64,000 bases of DNA from Sphingobacterium sp. SYP-B4668. Lineage in GTDB: Bacteria > Bacteroidota > Bacteroidia > Sphingobacteriales > Sphingobacteriaceae. A program made the position numbers and the translations under genes. How positions within the stretch are numbered: the stretch's first letter is position 1; every line of letters starts with the position of its first letter. Positions 8,502 through 18,004 of this stretch are shown piece by piece. The stretch is taken from NCBI RefSeq assembly GCF_027627455.1, contig NZ_CP115483.1, forward strand, positions 3,162,001 through 3,226,000, given 5' to 3'. The notes beneath the pieces were generated by a model. That model had not been told where the DNA came from and did no database searches. It saw only the letters and a list, made by a program, of their open reading frames with translations.

Positions 8502-9953
8502 TTACTTCATCATCAGATCCACCAATTGGTGAATATCGGTTTGGACAAAAGTATCGTAATCAAGAGTTGCCTCGATAATTTGCTTCTGCTGATTCTCGGA
8601 AAATACTCGAGCTAAATTACGTTTATACTTCTCAAGCAGCTTGGGTATACCTTCTTCCCTACGACGGGGATGTCCTATCGGATACGCTACCAACACTTCT
8701 GAAAGGACCACTCCGTCATTCAGCTCAACGGTCAATCCATTGGCAATTGCCCTTTTTTGTGGATCATGATAATCTTTTGTAAACTGCTCATCTTCGACAC
8801 AAAATATCTTGTCTCGCAAACTATCTATTCTGCCGTCCGAAGCTATATGATCTTCATAATCTTCAGCCGTCAATCGACCGAAGATGAGCGGTATGGCAGC
8901 CATATATTGTATACAGTGGTCTCGGTCAGCAGGATTGTGCAATGGGCCTCTTTTGTCGATGATACGAATGGCGGCCTCATGTGTACGAATGGTGACCCGA
9001 GCAATATCATCACTTGTCTTTCCTATATCGGCGAGTTGGGTGTGCAACAACATTGCAGCCTCAGCAGCGGTCTGTGCATGGAATTCTGCCGGAAAAGAAA
9101 TTTTGAATAATATATTCTCCATAACATACGAGCCATAAGGACGCTGGAACTTAAATGCCTGTCCTTTAAAAGACACATCGTAAAATCCCCATGTCGGCGC
9201 CGTTAATACCGAAGGGTACCCCATCTCTCCAGTCTGCGCGATAAGAGCAAGTCTTACTGCACGAGCGGTCGCATCCCCAGCAGCCCATGATTTCCGACTT
9301 CCTGTATTTGGTGAATGTCGGTAGGTGCGCAAGGATTGTCCATCCACGAATGCCAAAGACACCGCATTGATCAGTTCTTCTCTTCCTAACCCGAGTAACT
9401 TACCAACCACTGCCGTAGATGCAACTTTTACTAAGATAACGTGATCCAATCCAACTTTATTAAACGAATTCTCTAAGGCCAAAACCCCTTGAATCTCATG
9501 CGCCAAAATCATCGCTTCCAACACGACATGTGCCTTGAGCGGACTTTCTCCTTTTGCTACCTGGGTACGACTTAGCCAATCCGCAGTTGCTAAAATCCCA
9601 CCTAAATTGTCCGACGGATGTCCCCATTCTGCAGCCAACCAAGTATCGTTGAAGTCTAACCAACGAACTAGGGTACCAATGTTAAATGCTGCCTGTATAG
9701 GATCCATCTGGTAAGAGGTTCCTGGTACTTTCGCGCCATTCGGCACCACGGTTCCATGCACGATTGGACCTAACAATTTGGTACAAGCTGGATATGTCAA
9801 CGCTTCAAATCCACAACCCAATGTATCTAAAAAACAATAGAAGGCAGTTCTCCTAGCCACATTGCTTTCGACCTTATAATTCAATACGTAGTCGACAATA
9901 TCCGTCAGCACGTGATCGGGCTGCGGCCTTTCATTCAATATCAGTGAAGCCAT
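8502..9953 (-). CDS. prpD: 2-methylcitrate dehydratase PrpD (MmgE/PrpD family)
   Basis: At 483 residues it equals E. coli PrpD in length, and long stretches such as [33 protein letters not shown] and [18 protein letters not shown] read as I recall them in the enteric enzyme. PrpD dehydrates 2-methylcitrate to 2-methyl-cis-aconitate in the methylcitrate cycle. It is the last gene of prpB-prpC-prpD, 57 bases after prpC. No separate AcnD or PrpF is present, which fits PrpD doing the dehydration and a housekeeping aconitase doing the rehydration. Confidence 0.93.
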   Translation of the reverse strand: MASLILNERPQPDHVLTDIVDYVLNYKVESNVARRTAFYCFLDTLGCGFEALTYPACTKLLGPIVHGTVVPNGAKVPGTSYQMDPIQAAFNIGTLVRWLDFNDTWLAAEWGHPSDNLGGILATADWLSRTQVAKGESPLKAHVVLEAMILAHEIQGVLALENSFNKVGLDHVILVKVASTAVVGKLLGLGREELINAVSLAFVDGQSLRTYRHSPNTGSRKSWAAGDATARAVRLALIAQTGEMGYPSVLTAPTWGFYDVSFKGQAFKFQRPYGSYVMENILFKISFPAEFHAQTAAEAAMLLHTQLADIGKTSDDIARVTIRTHEAAIRIIDKRGPLHNPADRDHCIQYMAAIPLIFGRLTAEDYEDHIASDGRIDSLRDKIFCVEDEQFTKDYHDPQKRAIANGLTVELNDGVVLSEVLVAYPIGHPRRREEGIPKLLEKYKRNLARVFSENQQKQIIEATLDYDTFVQTDIHQLVDLMMK

Positions 9954-10010
9954 TTTTGTATAAAGGATATATGTTATTAGTATTACTTATTATTCATTTC
10001 AATGAAGTAC

Positions 10011-11186
10011 CTACCTATCGGCCAAAGGAACAAATGGTCTATTTTCAGGACCTATATAATGGGCACTTGGTCGGATAATCTTCCCATCCTGCCGTTGTTC
10101 AAAAACATGGGCTGACCATCCTGTAATTCTGGACATCACAAATAACGGCGTAAACATCTCTGTCGGGATTCCCATAAGGTGATAGGAAACTGCAGAATAC
10201 CAATCAAGATTAGGAAACATTTTTTTCTCCTGCCACATAACAGCCTCCAATCGTTCCGCTATGCTATACAATGTCATATCACCTGCCTCTTTGGACAACT
10301 CATATGCAATACGCTTGATTACCTCATTCCTAGGGTCAGCAATGGTATAGACAGGATGTCCAAAGCCAATGATTACTTCTTTACTTTCCAATCTTTTTCG
10401 AATATCAGCCTCCGCATCATCTGCATTTGCGTATCGGCTTTGAATCTCGAAAGCCACCTCGTTCGCCCCACCATGTTTGGGACCCCGTAAGGCCCCGATA
10501 GCCCCAGCGATACACGAGTACATATCCGATCCCGTTCCAGCAATTACGCGTGCCGTAAATGTCGAAGCATTAAACTCATGTTCAGCGTACAAATTTAGGG
10601 ATACTTGCATAGCGCGTATCCAGGATGGAGGTGGAGGTGTCCCATGCAATAAATGCAAAAAATGCCCCCCCAGTGTCCCGTCATCAGTTTCTACAGCTAT
10701 TTCTCTGCCATTTTGACTAAAATGGTGCCAGTACAGCAGTGCAGAAGCCATAGAGGCCATCAGCCGATTGGCAATATCACGTGCACCAGCCAAAGGATGG
10801 CTATCCTTCTCGGGTTGCAAGCTACCAAAAACAGATACATAAGTGCGAAGGACATCCATCGCATGTGCTGTGGTCGGCAATTGCTTTAATACTTTTTGTA
10901 TAGCGATAGGAAGTCCACGTTGACTAATTAGCTGGGTTTGATAAGTACCCAGTTGAGCGCGAGTAGGAAGATTACCATAAATAAGCAAGTATGCTACTTC
11001 TTCAAAAGTAGCCCGATCCGCAATATCTAAAATATCATATCCTCTATAATGGAGATCGTTCCCACTTTTACCAACCGTGCTCAAGGCGGTATTTCCAGCT
11101 TCGACCCCAGAAAGCGCTACACTTTTCTTGGGTTTAAAACCTAATTCATTTGAGTCTTTCATCATGCTTGATATTGAACAATTCAT
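10011..11186 (-). CDS. prpC: 2-methylcitrate synthase PrpC (citrate synthase family)
   Basis: A 391-residue citrate synthase-family protein that condenses propionyl-CoA with oxaloacetate to 2-methylcitrate. Active-site segments are GPKHGGANE and [14 protein letters not shown]. The short length (PrpC of E. coli is 389; hexameric citrate synthases are about 430) and the flanking prpB and prpD favour methylcitrate synthase over a housekeeping enzyme, although many accept acetyl-CoA as well. Possible starts are the ATG at 11184-11186 or the two tandem ATGs at 11160-11165; all overlap the 3' end of prpB (stop at 11146), so the two are probably translationally coupled. Confidence 0.92.
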   Translation of the reverse strand: MNCSISSMMKDSNELGFKPKKSVALSGVEAGNTALSTVGKSGNDLHYRGYDILDIADRATFEEVAYLLIYGNLPTRAQLGTYQTQLISQRGLPIAIQKVLKQLPTTAHAMDVLRTYVSVFGSLQPEKDSHPLAGARDIANRLMASMASALLYWHHFSQNGREIAVETDDGTLGGHFLHLLHGTPPPPSWIRAMQVSLNLYAEHEFNASTFTARVIAGTGSDMYSCIAGAIGALRGPKHGGANEVAFEIQSRYANADDAEADIRKRLESKEVIIGFGHPVYTIADPRNEVIKRIAYELSKEAGDMTLYSIAERLEAVMWQEKKMFPNLDWYSAVSYHLMGIPTEMFTPLFVMSRITGWSAHVFEQRQDGKIIRPSAHYIGPENRPFVPLADR

Positions 11187-12042
11187 CTAATCGATTCTCA
11201 TATTTATGATAGTCGATACTTTTATAAAGCTCTTCGCGTGTCTGCATACTGTCCACCACCGCAGCCTGTGTGCCATCTTGGCGTATATGATGATATACAT
11301 TAGCCGCTGCTTTATTAGCAGCACGGAATGCTGACAAAGGATACAGAATTATGGAAACCTCAGCTATTTTCAACTCCTCCACTGTAAAAAGTGGTGTCTG
11401 TCCAAATTCCGTGATGTTGGCTAATATAGGAAGTCCTGTCACCTCACTGAATCGTGTATAATCTTCCAAGTGATGTATCGCTTCGGCAAAAATAAAGTCA
11501 GCGCCAGCTTCTTTATAAGCAACAGCTCTTTCCAATGCCCGCTCTATCCCTTCTGATCCCAAAGCATCTGTCCGCGCACCAATTACAAAATTGGGATCTA
11601 CTCGAGCGTCAACAGCTGCCTTAATACGATCCACCATCTCCAGTTTCGACACCAGTTCTTTTCCAGGACGATGTCCACATCGCTTTGCCCCCACCTGATC
11701 TTCCATATGTACCGCCGCAGCGCCTAATTTAATAAGAGATTGGATGGTACGTGCGATGTTGAAAGCTGAGGGGCCAAATCCGGTATCGATATCGACCATC
11801 AACGGCAATGGACATACATTCGTAATCCGGTCTACTTCAATCATCACATCCTGAAGTGATGTGATACCAAGGTCTGGAATGCCCAGTGAACCCGCGGCCA
11901 CACCGCCTCCAGAAAGATAAATAGCTTGAAATCCGGCTTGTTGAGCCAATAATGCGTGATTAGCATTAATAGCCCCCACGATTTGTAGGGGTCTCTCTTT
12001 CTTTATTGCTTCCCTAAAGAGAAGTCCTGGCGAATTCATCAT
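11146..12042 (-). CDS. prpB: 2-methylisocitrate lyase PrpB
   Basis: A 298-residue member of the isocitrate lyase/PEP mutase superfamily; E. coli PrpB has 296. The catalytic cysteine lies in [12 protein letters not shown], and the metal and substrate loops [13 protein letters not shown] and VDIDTGFG are present. It splits 2-methylisocitrate into pyruvate and succinate, the last step of the methylcitrate cycle. It is the first gene of the operon. Two tandem ATGs (12037-12042) are possible starts. I found no convincing promoter upstream, only an A-rich region. Confidence 0.94.
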   Translation of the reverse strand: MMNSPGLLFREAIKKERPLQIVGAINANHALLAQQAGFQAIYLSGGGVAAGSLGIPDLGITSLQDVMIEVDRITNVCPLPLMVDIDTGFGPSAFNIARTIQSLIKLGAAAVHMEDQVGAKRCGHRPGKELVSKLEMVDRIKAAVDARVDPNFVIGARTDALGSEGIERALERAVAYKEAGADFIFAEAIHHLEDYTRFSEVTGLPILANITEFGQTPLFTVEELKIAEVSIILYPLSAFRAANKAAANVYHHIRQDGTQAAVVDSMQTREELYKSIDYHKYENRLDELFNIKHDERLK

Positions 12043-12272
12043 ATAATTGGATATTGATAAAAAACGATAAACAACACAATCGGACAGGTGTCATTTACCT
12101 TACAGTTTCTGCTCGAAACACCCCACATAATCAGCAGTTAAACTACTGAATTACATGCTGTATCCTTAAAGATACAAATAATATATCAGGATCAATCATT
12201 CTTAAAAAGTTGGCAAATAAAATCCATTCCCATACAAAAAAAAACAAAAAGTAACCCTGGCGGCATTACACT
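12043..12272. other. Upstream region of prpB, no clear signal
   Basis: These 230 bases are AT-rich with an A-run at 12236-12249. They should hold the prpB promoter, but I see no good TAnnTTTG element on the minus strand and no clear operator. Confidence 0.3.
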
Positions 12273-12289
12273 TTGGCACAGCATTTGTA
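12273..12289 (+). promoter_or_regulatory. Sigma-54-like promoter (-24/-12)
   Basis: TTGGCACAGCATTTGTA matches the sigma-54 consensus TTGGCAC-N5-TTGCW in spacing and in nearly every key base; the -12 GC is GT here. Transcription would start near 12300, about 30 bases before a strong terminator. It points away from prpB. Whether this organism has RpoN cannot be seen here. Confidence 0.45.
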
Positions 12290-12299
12290 TATATCATAA

Positions 12300-12371
12300 T
12301 TCATAATTTAGGTTTATAATTGGTTAGTTAAAATATCCTGGAGCTCCCCGCTTCAGGATATTTTTTTTATG
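12300..12371 (+). ncRNA. Possible short RNA of about 70 bases between a sigma-54-like promoter and a terminator
   Basis: The predicted start at about 12300 and the terminator T-run ending at 12368 bracket roughly 70 bases with no open reading frame of note. The terminator arms are exact. The RNA could be a regulatory RNA, or the leader of the GNAT gene at 12427 controlled by early termination. No family name is recognised. The call rests on the two flanking signals only. Confidence 0.4.
12331..12370 (+). terminator. Strong rho-independent terminator
   Basis: Arms AAATATCCTG (12331-12340) and CAGGATATTT (12354-12363) pair perfectly around a 13-base loop, and the T-run continues to 12368. There is no plus-strand gene directly upstream, so it terminates the short transcript described at 12300-12371. 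Confidence 0.75.
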
Positions 12372-12426
12372 TGCTGCTATACCCCAAATTACTTACCTTT
12401 ACTACTAAAAGCGGATTTTAACGCAC

Positions 12427-12900
12427 ATGGACGATACCACATTACATATAGGCGAGTACCATCAACTGAAAGAAATGCAGACCCTCTTCGTTGAGACCAT
12501 TCATGCCATATGTAACAACGACTACACCCCTCAACAGATAGCGGCTTGGACTGCGGGTATTGAAAACCAATCGCGATGGGAAGATCGTCTCTTAAATCAA
12601 TTTGTAGTTGTTGCCAAAAAAGAAAATTTGATTGTAGGCTTCTGTACCTTCGATAAAAAGGAATATTTAGATATGCTTTTTGTTCACAAAGATTTTCAAC
12701 GACAAGGCATCGCCAATCTGCTCTATCAAAAAATCGAACAAGAGGCTATTCGACGACATGGCGTCAAACTCATGGTCGATGCCAGTATCACTGCACGCCC
12801 GTTTTTCGAAAAAATGGGCTTTTTCGTAGTAACGGAGCAAACTGTGATCAGAAAAGGTGTAACACTCACGAACTATGAAATGACAAAAATGCTGCAATAG
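12427..12900 (+). CDS. GNAT family N-acetyltransferase
   Basis: A 157-residue single-domain acetyltransferase of the GNAT fold. The acetyl-CoA loop is at about residues 83-95 (LFVHKDFQRQGIANLLY, the Q/R-x-x-G-x-G/A pattern), and the following RPFFEKMGFFVV segment is the usual beta6/beta7 region. The acceptor is unknown; close homologues are often annotated as YafP-like. It lies 56 bases after the terminator at 12331-12370 and converges with the VOC gene, 11 bases apart. Cytoplasmic. Confidence 0.85.
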   Translation: MDDTTLHIGEYHQLKEMQTLFVETIHAICNNDYTPQQIAAWTAGIENQSRWEDRLLNQFVVVAKKENLIVGFCTFDKKEYLDMLFVHKDFQRQGIANLLYQKIEQEAIRRHGVKLMVDASITARPFFEKMGFFVVTEQTVIRKGVTLTNYEMTKMLQ

Positions 12901-12911
12901 AGGCAAGCCTC

Positions 12912-13364
12912 TTACGCATGCTCGATTGCTAACCATTGCTCATAGGACACTACCCCTAGCTCTGGTCTAGCCTCCCCTTCCAAAATCGATATAAATTCCA
13001 ACTGATTACCGTCGGGATCATTAAAATAAAGAGCCAATGCCGGCATCCAAGCAAATACCATAGGCCTTTCCTGACCGTCCTTCAAAAAGTTGTAGGGTTG
13101 CAGATTCCGCTGTTTTAGAAAACTCACACCCCGATGCAAAATATCCTCCTTATCACAATTAAAAGCAAAATGTCTAGTCTGAAGATTATCCTTCTGTTCC
13201 CAAAGACCCAGCATTGCTTGTTTAGCCTCTCCTATCCATAAGAATGCTATCCTTCTATCTTCATCCAAATGAGACAATTTCAACCCCAAGACATCTGTAT
13301 AAAATTCTATAGCAGTCTCTAACTGCCTAACCTGAATATGTGTTTCGTATAGCCCCTTTATCAT
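12912..13364 (-). CDS. VOC (glyoxalase/bleomycin resistance) family protein
   Basis: A 150-residue protein with the two beta-alpha-beta-beta-beta modules of the VOC superfamily: LYETHIQVRQLETAIEFYTDVLGL at the start and ALYFNDPDGNQLEFISIL at the end. Candidate metal ligands are the N-terminal histidine (THIQ), a mid-protein histidine (RHFAFN) and the glutamate of NQLEF. The substrate cannot be told; members include glyoxalase I, fosfomycin resistance proteins and dioxygenases. Monocistronic by position. Confidence 0.85.
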   Translation of the reverse strand: MIKGLYETHIQVRQLETAIEFYTDVLGLKLSHLDEDRRIAFLWIGEAKQAMLGLWEQKDNLQTRHFAFNCDKEDILHRGVSFLKQRNLQPYNFLKDGQERPMVFAWMPALALYFNDPDGNQLEFISILEGEARPELGVVSYEQWLAIEHA

Positions 13365-13497
13365 GTGTTATCTATTTTATTTAACAAAGTAACATCGTCC
13401 TATAATGGCAATCTACAAAAATGAAAGTTATCGTCGCATATTCACCGTCCAAAATTCGGCCTTTACCGAGTTTTTTCTGGCACTAGTCTGTTTATCG

Positions 13498-13528
13498 TTT
13501 ACGCAGAAGGGCTAACTACCTACCTTTG
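13498..13528 (+). promoter_or_regulatory. Bacteroidota-type promoter for the small secreted protein gene
   Basis: TTTA (13498-13501), a 19-base spacer and a perfect TACCTTTG (13521-13528) lie about 45 bases before the start codon at 13573. The -33 element is one base off TTTG. Confidence 0.5.
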
Positions 13529-13572
13529 AATCAAACATTAAGGAATAACTAAACACAAAGAAATTAAATATC

Positions 13573-14004
13573 ATGAAAAAATTAATCACACCCTTCGCTA
13601 CTGCTCTAATGATGATTGTCTCGTTCAGTTCATTTGCCAAAACAACAAACAGCAATCCGTCAACAAATCTAAGTTCTAAAGCTACGATAAAAGCCTATTT
13701 AGAAGCCCATACATTGTCCAACCTATCGAGCAATCCACAACTATTTGCTTCAGACTTTGAATATCAGACAGCAGCCAAGCCTAATGAAAAATTCAACAAA
13801 AAACAATACAGTGATTTCTTAAAAAACACGAAAGGTCTGCAGTATGATTGCATGACCACCTATGAAATCATGGATGAGAACACCAATATATCGGTCGCTA
13901 AGGCAACTATGACTTTCCCAAATTTCAAACGGGTAGATTATATTACGCTTACGCGCGGCCAGAACAGTTGGCAGGTGAGTAAAGTGGTCACCACATATCC
14001 CTAA
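13573..14004 (+). CDS. Small secreted protein, NTF2/lumazine-binding-like
   Basis: A 143-residue protein with a clear signal peptide (MKKLITPFATALMMIVSFSSFAK). The mature part (about 120 residues) contains a helix-rich start (IKAYLEAHTLSNLS, LFASDFEYQTA) and a beta-rich end (SVAKATMTFPNFKRVDYITLTRGQNSWQVSKVVTTYP). This pattern suggests an NTF2-like fold of the kind labelled putative lumazine-binding in Bacteroidota. No enzyme motif is seen, and the role is unknown. It has its own promoter and terminator, so it is a single-gene unit. Confidence 0.75.
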   Translation: MKKLITPFATALMMIVSFSSFAKTTNSNPSTNLSSKATIKAYLEAHTLSNLSSNPQLFASDFEYQTAAKPNEKFNKKQYSDFLKNTKGLQYDCMTTYEIMDENTNISVAKATMTFPNFKRVDYITLTRGQNSWQVSKVVTTYP

Positions 14005-14029
14005 GACAAGGATTTTCTGTTTTAACCTA

Positions 14030-14057
14030 AAGCTTACCTCTACAAGTAGGCTTTTTT
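14030..14057 (+). terminator. Terminator of the small secreted protein gene
   Basis: AAGCTTAC (14030-14037) and GTAGGCTT (14046-14053) pair with one U-G pair around an 8-base loop, followed by a T-run to 14057. Confidence 0.6.
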
Positions 14058-14074
14058 GATTTCTGTATTGATCT

Positions 14075-14117
14075 TATTAAAAAACACTTGCAGGGACAAT
14101 TAATATCCCTGCAAGTG
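14075..14117 (-). terminator. Terminator of the SusCD/sugar-oxidoreductase operon
   Basis: Exact 12-base arms (CACTTGCAGGGA 14085-14096 and TCCCTGCAAGTG 14106-14117) with a 9-base loop. On the minus strand the stem is followed by a run of T with one break. It lies 10 bases past the stop codon of the sugar isomerase gene, the last gene of the operon. Confidence 0.85.
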
Positions 14118-14126
14118 ATAAGTGAT

Positions 14127-15044
14127 TTAAAGACTTACAATTTGATCCAGCTGAGTAGAAATAGCTTTAAGGTGATTCCGGTCTCCACCTCCAACTTCCA
14201 CCGTCAACCAGCCTCCTTTGTAATCCACCTCGCGTACCGTTTTCATGACGTTAGCCCAATTGATATCGCCTTTTAACAGGTCTACGTTAAATCCCTTCCA
14301 AAGTCCTTCATCATTCATCTTTTGTCGACTGAACTCCTTTGCATGCAACTTAAAGATCCGCTTGTTCAAGACCTCAATCCAATGTTCTGGCCATCCATAT
14401 CGCAAAATATTACCGATATCAAAATACCAGCCAATTAATGGGTGATCGATTTCATCTACAAACATTTTTGCTTCAATCGGACTCAAGATAAAATTGTTCC
14501 AAACATTCTCCAATCCTATTTTCATGCCTGTTTTCTCCACATGTGGAATAAGTTTCCGGACCGAATCCAGTGCATTTTTATAAGCCACACCATAGGAGAC
14601 TTTCTCGTTCACAACACCAGGCACCACCAACACCGTGTCCCCACCCAACTCTTTCACTTCTTGCAAAGATTTCGCAACAGAATCAATCGTAAATTGACGT
14701 ATCGAAGCATCTGGATCAGAGAGCGGTTTGGACCAATGGTCTTTATTGACAACACTCGGGATTTCAATACCTGACGCTATTTTTGCCTTTAAGAGCTCCT
14801 GGACAGTGATGGCTACAGGACTATTAAACTCAATACCATCATATCCCAGGTCCTTGACCAATTTGAACTTGTCCACTAAAGACAGTTCTTCCTTAATCAT
14901 GTCATAGCCAAGCCCTTTTTTCAATCGTTTAGGAGCGGTGCTCATATTAGAAGAAACTATTCCCGAAGCACCAACCATTGGAGCAGCTACTGTGGCTCCC
15001 GCTATAAGCGCCGCCGATTTAATAAAATTCTTTCTATTCATCAT
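14127..15044 (-). CDS. Exported sugar phosphate isomerase/epimerase-type TIM barrel protein
   Basis: A 305-residue AP-endonuclease-2/xylose-isomerase-like TIM barrel. Residues 1-27 (NRKNFIKSAALIAGATVAAPMVG) form a Tat-like or Sec export signal. Metal ligands are likely the glutamate in GLENVWNN, the aspartate in GWYFDIGN, the histidine in FKLHAKE and the glutamate in LTVEVGGG. Family members epimerise or isomerise sugars. Export and its place 2 bases after a Tat-exported Gfo/Idh/MocA oxidoreductase suggest they act together on a sugar in the periplasm, for instance via a 3-keto sugar; that is inference. Last gene of the operon. Confidence 0.87.
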   Translation of the reverse strand: MMNRKNFIKSAALIAGATVAAPMVGASGIVSSNMSTAPKRLKKGLGYDMIKEELSLVDKFKLVKDLGYDGIEFNSPVAITVQELLKAKIASGIEIPSVVNKDHWSKPLSDPDASIRQFTIDSVAKSLQEVKELGGDTVLVVPGVVNEKVSYGVAYKNALDSVRKLIPHVEKTGMKIGLENVWNNFILSPIEAKMFVDEIDHPLIGWYFDIGNILRYGWPEHWIEVLNKRIFKLHAKEFSRQKMNDEGLWKGFNVDLLKGDINWANVMKTVREVDYKGGWLTVEVGGGDRNHLKAISTQLDQIVSL

Positions 15045-15046
15045 TC

Positions 15047-16369
15047 TTATATCTTCGTATCTATACCAGGTATTGACACCGGCAGTTCATATTTCAAATC
15101 CCATGATACATTCTCTGGGAATAATACTTCGTTAGAAGCCAAAGCCGCATCTAGTGTCACCGTCTGCCCAGTATAGGCAGCCATTCGACCAGCTAGCGCT
15201 ACTAGATTAGACTTCACCATCCATTCGCCATCATTCTTCGGCTTTTTGTTTCGGATAGAAGCAAATAACTCATCATGCTCCTGCTGGTACATGCTCCGAG
15301 AGTTAGACTTTTTATAGGCATTCTCGTCCGTAAATTTGGTTTCGTCCTCATACTTCCAAGGCCTTTTACCGGAGATACTGTGCACTCCTGTCCGACAATC
15401 TACGGTGCATTTCCCTTCATTTCCGACCAACTCTACCGCATATGAAGGTGCTGTATTATTCTGTTGCCGAGAGGAGAAGTATCCTTTTACGCCGTTTTCA
15501 TACTCATACACCAGCGCAAAATGATCATACACATTTCCAAACTTTTTGTCCACTCTTTTCTGCCGTCCCCCCGAACCAGTCACACTAATTGGGAGTTGGT
15601 CTCCCATGGCCCATTGTAGCATATCCAGACTGTGAATAGCTTGTTCTATAATATGATCGCCTGAAAGCCAGTTATAATACAGCCAGTTTCGTAATTGATA
15701 TTCAAAATCGGTCCATTTGGGTTGCCGTTCTTTGTACCAAAGTTCTCCCGTATTATACGTACAATCTGCAGCAACAACCTGACCAATTTGACCGTTCAAT
15801 ACTTTTCCGAAAGCCTCTCTTTTTGGGAGATGATAGCGCCAACAAAATCCAGCGACCAATGCCAAGTTTTTATCTTTGGCTTTCTTGGAGGATGCTATCA
15901 CCCTTCGCAGCCCTGGAGCGTCCACCGCAAAGGGTTTCTCACAGAATATATGTTTTCCAGCATTAACCGCTGCCTCTAAGTGGGCCGGACGAAATGCAGG
16001 CGGAGCCGCCAATAATACGACATCAACATCTAAAGCCAGCAACCGTTGATAAGCGTCCAAACCCACAAATCTATTTTCTTTGGACACCTGTACTTTTTCG
16101 CCCATCTTCTCCTTCAAGGTCTTATAAGATTCTTCGATGTGATCATCAAAGGCATCTGCCATCGCATGTAAGATGACGTTCGGATCAGCGTTCAATGCTT
16201 CCATTGCAGCTGCCGTCCCTCTTCCTCCACAACCGATCAAACCGACCTTCAACGTACCTGTATTCAATGACCAAATGGACTCTGATGCCAATACATAATT
16301 ATTGGCAACAATGCCTGCAACGGTCGTAAGACCTGCAGTTTTTAAAAATTTCCTTCTAGAAATACTCAT
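15047..16369 (-). CDS. Tat-exported Gfo/Idh/MocA family oxidoreductase
   Basis: A 440-residue NAD(P)-type oxidoreductase. The N-terminus carries a twin-arginine signal (SRRKFLKTAGLTTVAG). The Rossmann motif follows at about residue 43 (VGLIGCGGRGTAAA), and EKPFAVDAPG holds the conserved EKP catalytic lysine. The substrate domain holds the DHIIEQAIHSLDM segment with its histidine. Exported members oxidise or hydrolyse sugars with tightly bound cofactor. It is encoded between SusD and the exported sugar isomerase; the 107-base gap after SusD shows no terminator. Confidence 0.9.
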   Translation of the reverse strand: MSISRRKFLKTAGLTTVAGIVANNYVLASESIWSLNTGTLKVGLIGCGGRGTAAAMEALNADPNVILHAMADAFDDHIEESYKTLKEKMGEKVQVSKENRFVGLDAYQRLLALDVDVVLLAAPPAFRPAHLEAAVNAGKHIFCEKPFAVDAPGLRRVIASSKKAKDKNLALVAGFCWRYHLPKREAFGKVLNGQIGQVVAADCTYNTGELWYKERQPKWTDFEYQLRNWLYYNWLSGDHIIEQAIHSLDMLQWAMGDQLPISVTGSGGRQKRVDKKFGNVYDHFALVYEYENGVKGYFSSRQQNNTAPSYAVELVGNEGKCTVDCRTGVHSISGKRPWKYEDETKFTDENAYKKSNSRSMYQQEHDELFASIRNKKPKNDGEWMVKSNLVALAGRMAAYTGQTVTLDAALASNEVLFPENVSWDLKYELPVSIPGIDTKI

Positions 16370-16476
16370 ATTAGTTATAATTGTTTGTTGTTCATGTCAC
16401 TACTCGTTCCTATCTACCAAGACCACAAGTTTTGCAACTCGTGTCACCAAGCTCCATTCGTGGTCCGACCTCCTAT

Positions 16477-17991
16477 TTAAGGATTTTGGATGAGTTTACT
16501 ATTTCTATTTATTTCTGCCTGAGGAATATAGAATACCACTCGATTATCCGTTGGTAAGATTTTCTGGTACAGATCGGTAGTAGGTGTATTACTCAACGAA
16601 TGCGTTCCTGGATAATTACGTTCCATCGGGCGGTTGTTTCGGTACAAGTCATAAGCCCTATGTCCTTCAAAAGCCAGCTCTAGATACCGTTCTTCCAATA
16701 CTACATCTAAGGCTGATTTACCGAGCTCCTGAATCTTACTTTCTGTATACAAGGCTGCTCCACTCAATCCAGCTCGCTCCCGCAACTTGTTAACATCTGT
16801 CAGTGCTGCATCCACATTCCCCCTCTTGGCTTCTGCCTCGGCTCTTATCAGGTACACTTCCCCCAATCGCAAGTACACTGGCGAGCTCAGGTTAATCTGG
16901 CCTTCTTGAAGCGAATATTTATTAACGTAATACATAGGTGTTACAGGTGTAAGTTTTTGGTTATACTGAAGCTTCCCATCTGCAATATAAGGAGTTACGA
17001 ATGTATTTCGCAAATCTTCTGGATATTTAGTTAAAAAATCATAGTATTTTTTTGATGCGTAGATTTCAGCCCATCCACTTACCCCTTGTCCCAGCGGGTT
17101 TCCCGAGACATCACCACTAAAATACATAGATCCTATGGATGACATGCTCCTGTCTTCCACTTTAGTATGTCGTATACAAAAAATCGTTTCGCGATTACTT
17201 TCCGGCAACGTTCTAAAATACCCCGAGTATTCACTTCCCTGTAAAAGTGTGTATCGATTAGCATTAATGACTAAATCCGCATATTTAACAGCATTAGTAT
17301 TATCTTCTTTGTATAAATATACTCTAGCCAACAGCGCATAGGCCACTTCCTTGGATGCAAAAGCATTACTTTTAGCGACGGTCATCATTTCTGCCGCCTT
17401 GAGCAGATCTGCTATTACAAAATCATATACCTCTTTTACCGTGTTCCTGCTAAGAGAGGTTGCTTCTTCGTCCGTCAGCCCTTCCCTTAGAATAGGAATC
17501 CCAGGATTATCACCATTTTTCTGTGGATATGGTCGACCGAAAATTCGAACGAGATTAAAATGCATCATTGCTCTCAAAAACAAATTTTCGCCTTTAAGCT
17601 GAAGCAATCCCGCAGAAGCATCATCCGGTACAAATTCAATAATCTTGTTTGCTGCTGCTATCACTTTATAGGCTTGAGACCAAAAATTAGTACAATGATC
17701 TGAGGTGTTGATATGCGTATATCGGTACGCTCTTGTCAAATCATCTCCTGAAGATTGACCTTGGGCCACTGCATCGCCAGGATATTCCATTATAAAATGT
17801 CCGCTACGGACATATGAAGCATTTTTGAGCACAGCATAAGTCCCGATAGTAGCGGTACCCACATCGGCTTCATTTGTCAACGCGGATTCTTCATCGATAA
17901 ATTCGGTTGGATCATAATATTTTTGGCAAGAAAAAAGCAATACAATTAAAGCTATTGAAGCCACTTTTGTATATAGTGAGGATAGTTTCAT
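16477..17991 (-). CDS. RagB/SusD family outer-membrane nutrient-binding lipoprotein
   Basis: A 504-residue SusD-like protein. The lipoprotein signal ends at LLFSC with C22 as the lipidated residue. The C-terminal LELAFEGHRAYDLYRNNRP segment is the conserved SusD signature; helical TPR-like repeats fill the N-terminal half. It sits on the cell surface as the lid of the SusC channel encoded 13 bases upstream. The ligand is probably a small glycan or glycoside, judging from the enzymes downstream, but no glycoside hydrolase is present to tell which. Confidence 0.94.
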   Translation of the reverse strand: MKLSSLYTKVASIALIVLLFSCQKYYDPTEFIDEESALTNEADVGTATIGTYAVLKNASYVRSGHFIMEYPGDAVAQGQSSGDDLTRAYRYTHINTSDHCTNFWSQAYKVIAAANKIIEFVPDDASAGLLQLKGENLFLRAMMHFNLVRIFGRPYPQKNGDNPGIPILREGLTDEEATSLSRNTVKEVYDFVIADLLKAAEMMTVAKSNAFASKEVAYALLARVYLYKEDNTNAVKYADLVINANRYTLLQGSEYSGYFRTLPESNRETIFCIRHTKVEDRSMSSIGSMYFSGDVSGNPLGQGVSGWAEIYASKKYYDFLTKYPEDLRNTFVTPYIADGKLQYNQKLTPVTPMYYVNKYSLQEGQINLSSPVYLRLGEVYLIRAEAEAKRGNVDAALTDVNKLRERAGLSGAALYTESKIQELGKSALDVVLEERYLELAFEGHRAYDLYRNNRPMERNYPGTHSLSNTPTTDLYQKILPTDNRVVFYIPQAEINRNSKLIQNP

Positions 17992-18004
17992 GTCGATTGT
18001 TAGA

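Noticed and set aside
12273..12289. Sigma-54-like site as the promoter of prpBCD, because enteric prp operons depend on sigma-54
   Set aside because: The site points to the plus strand, away from prpB, so it cannot drive the prp operon directly.
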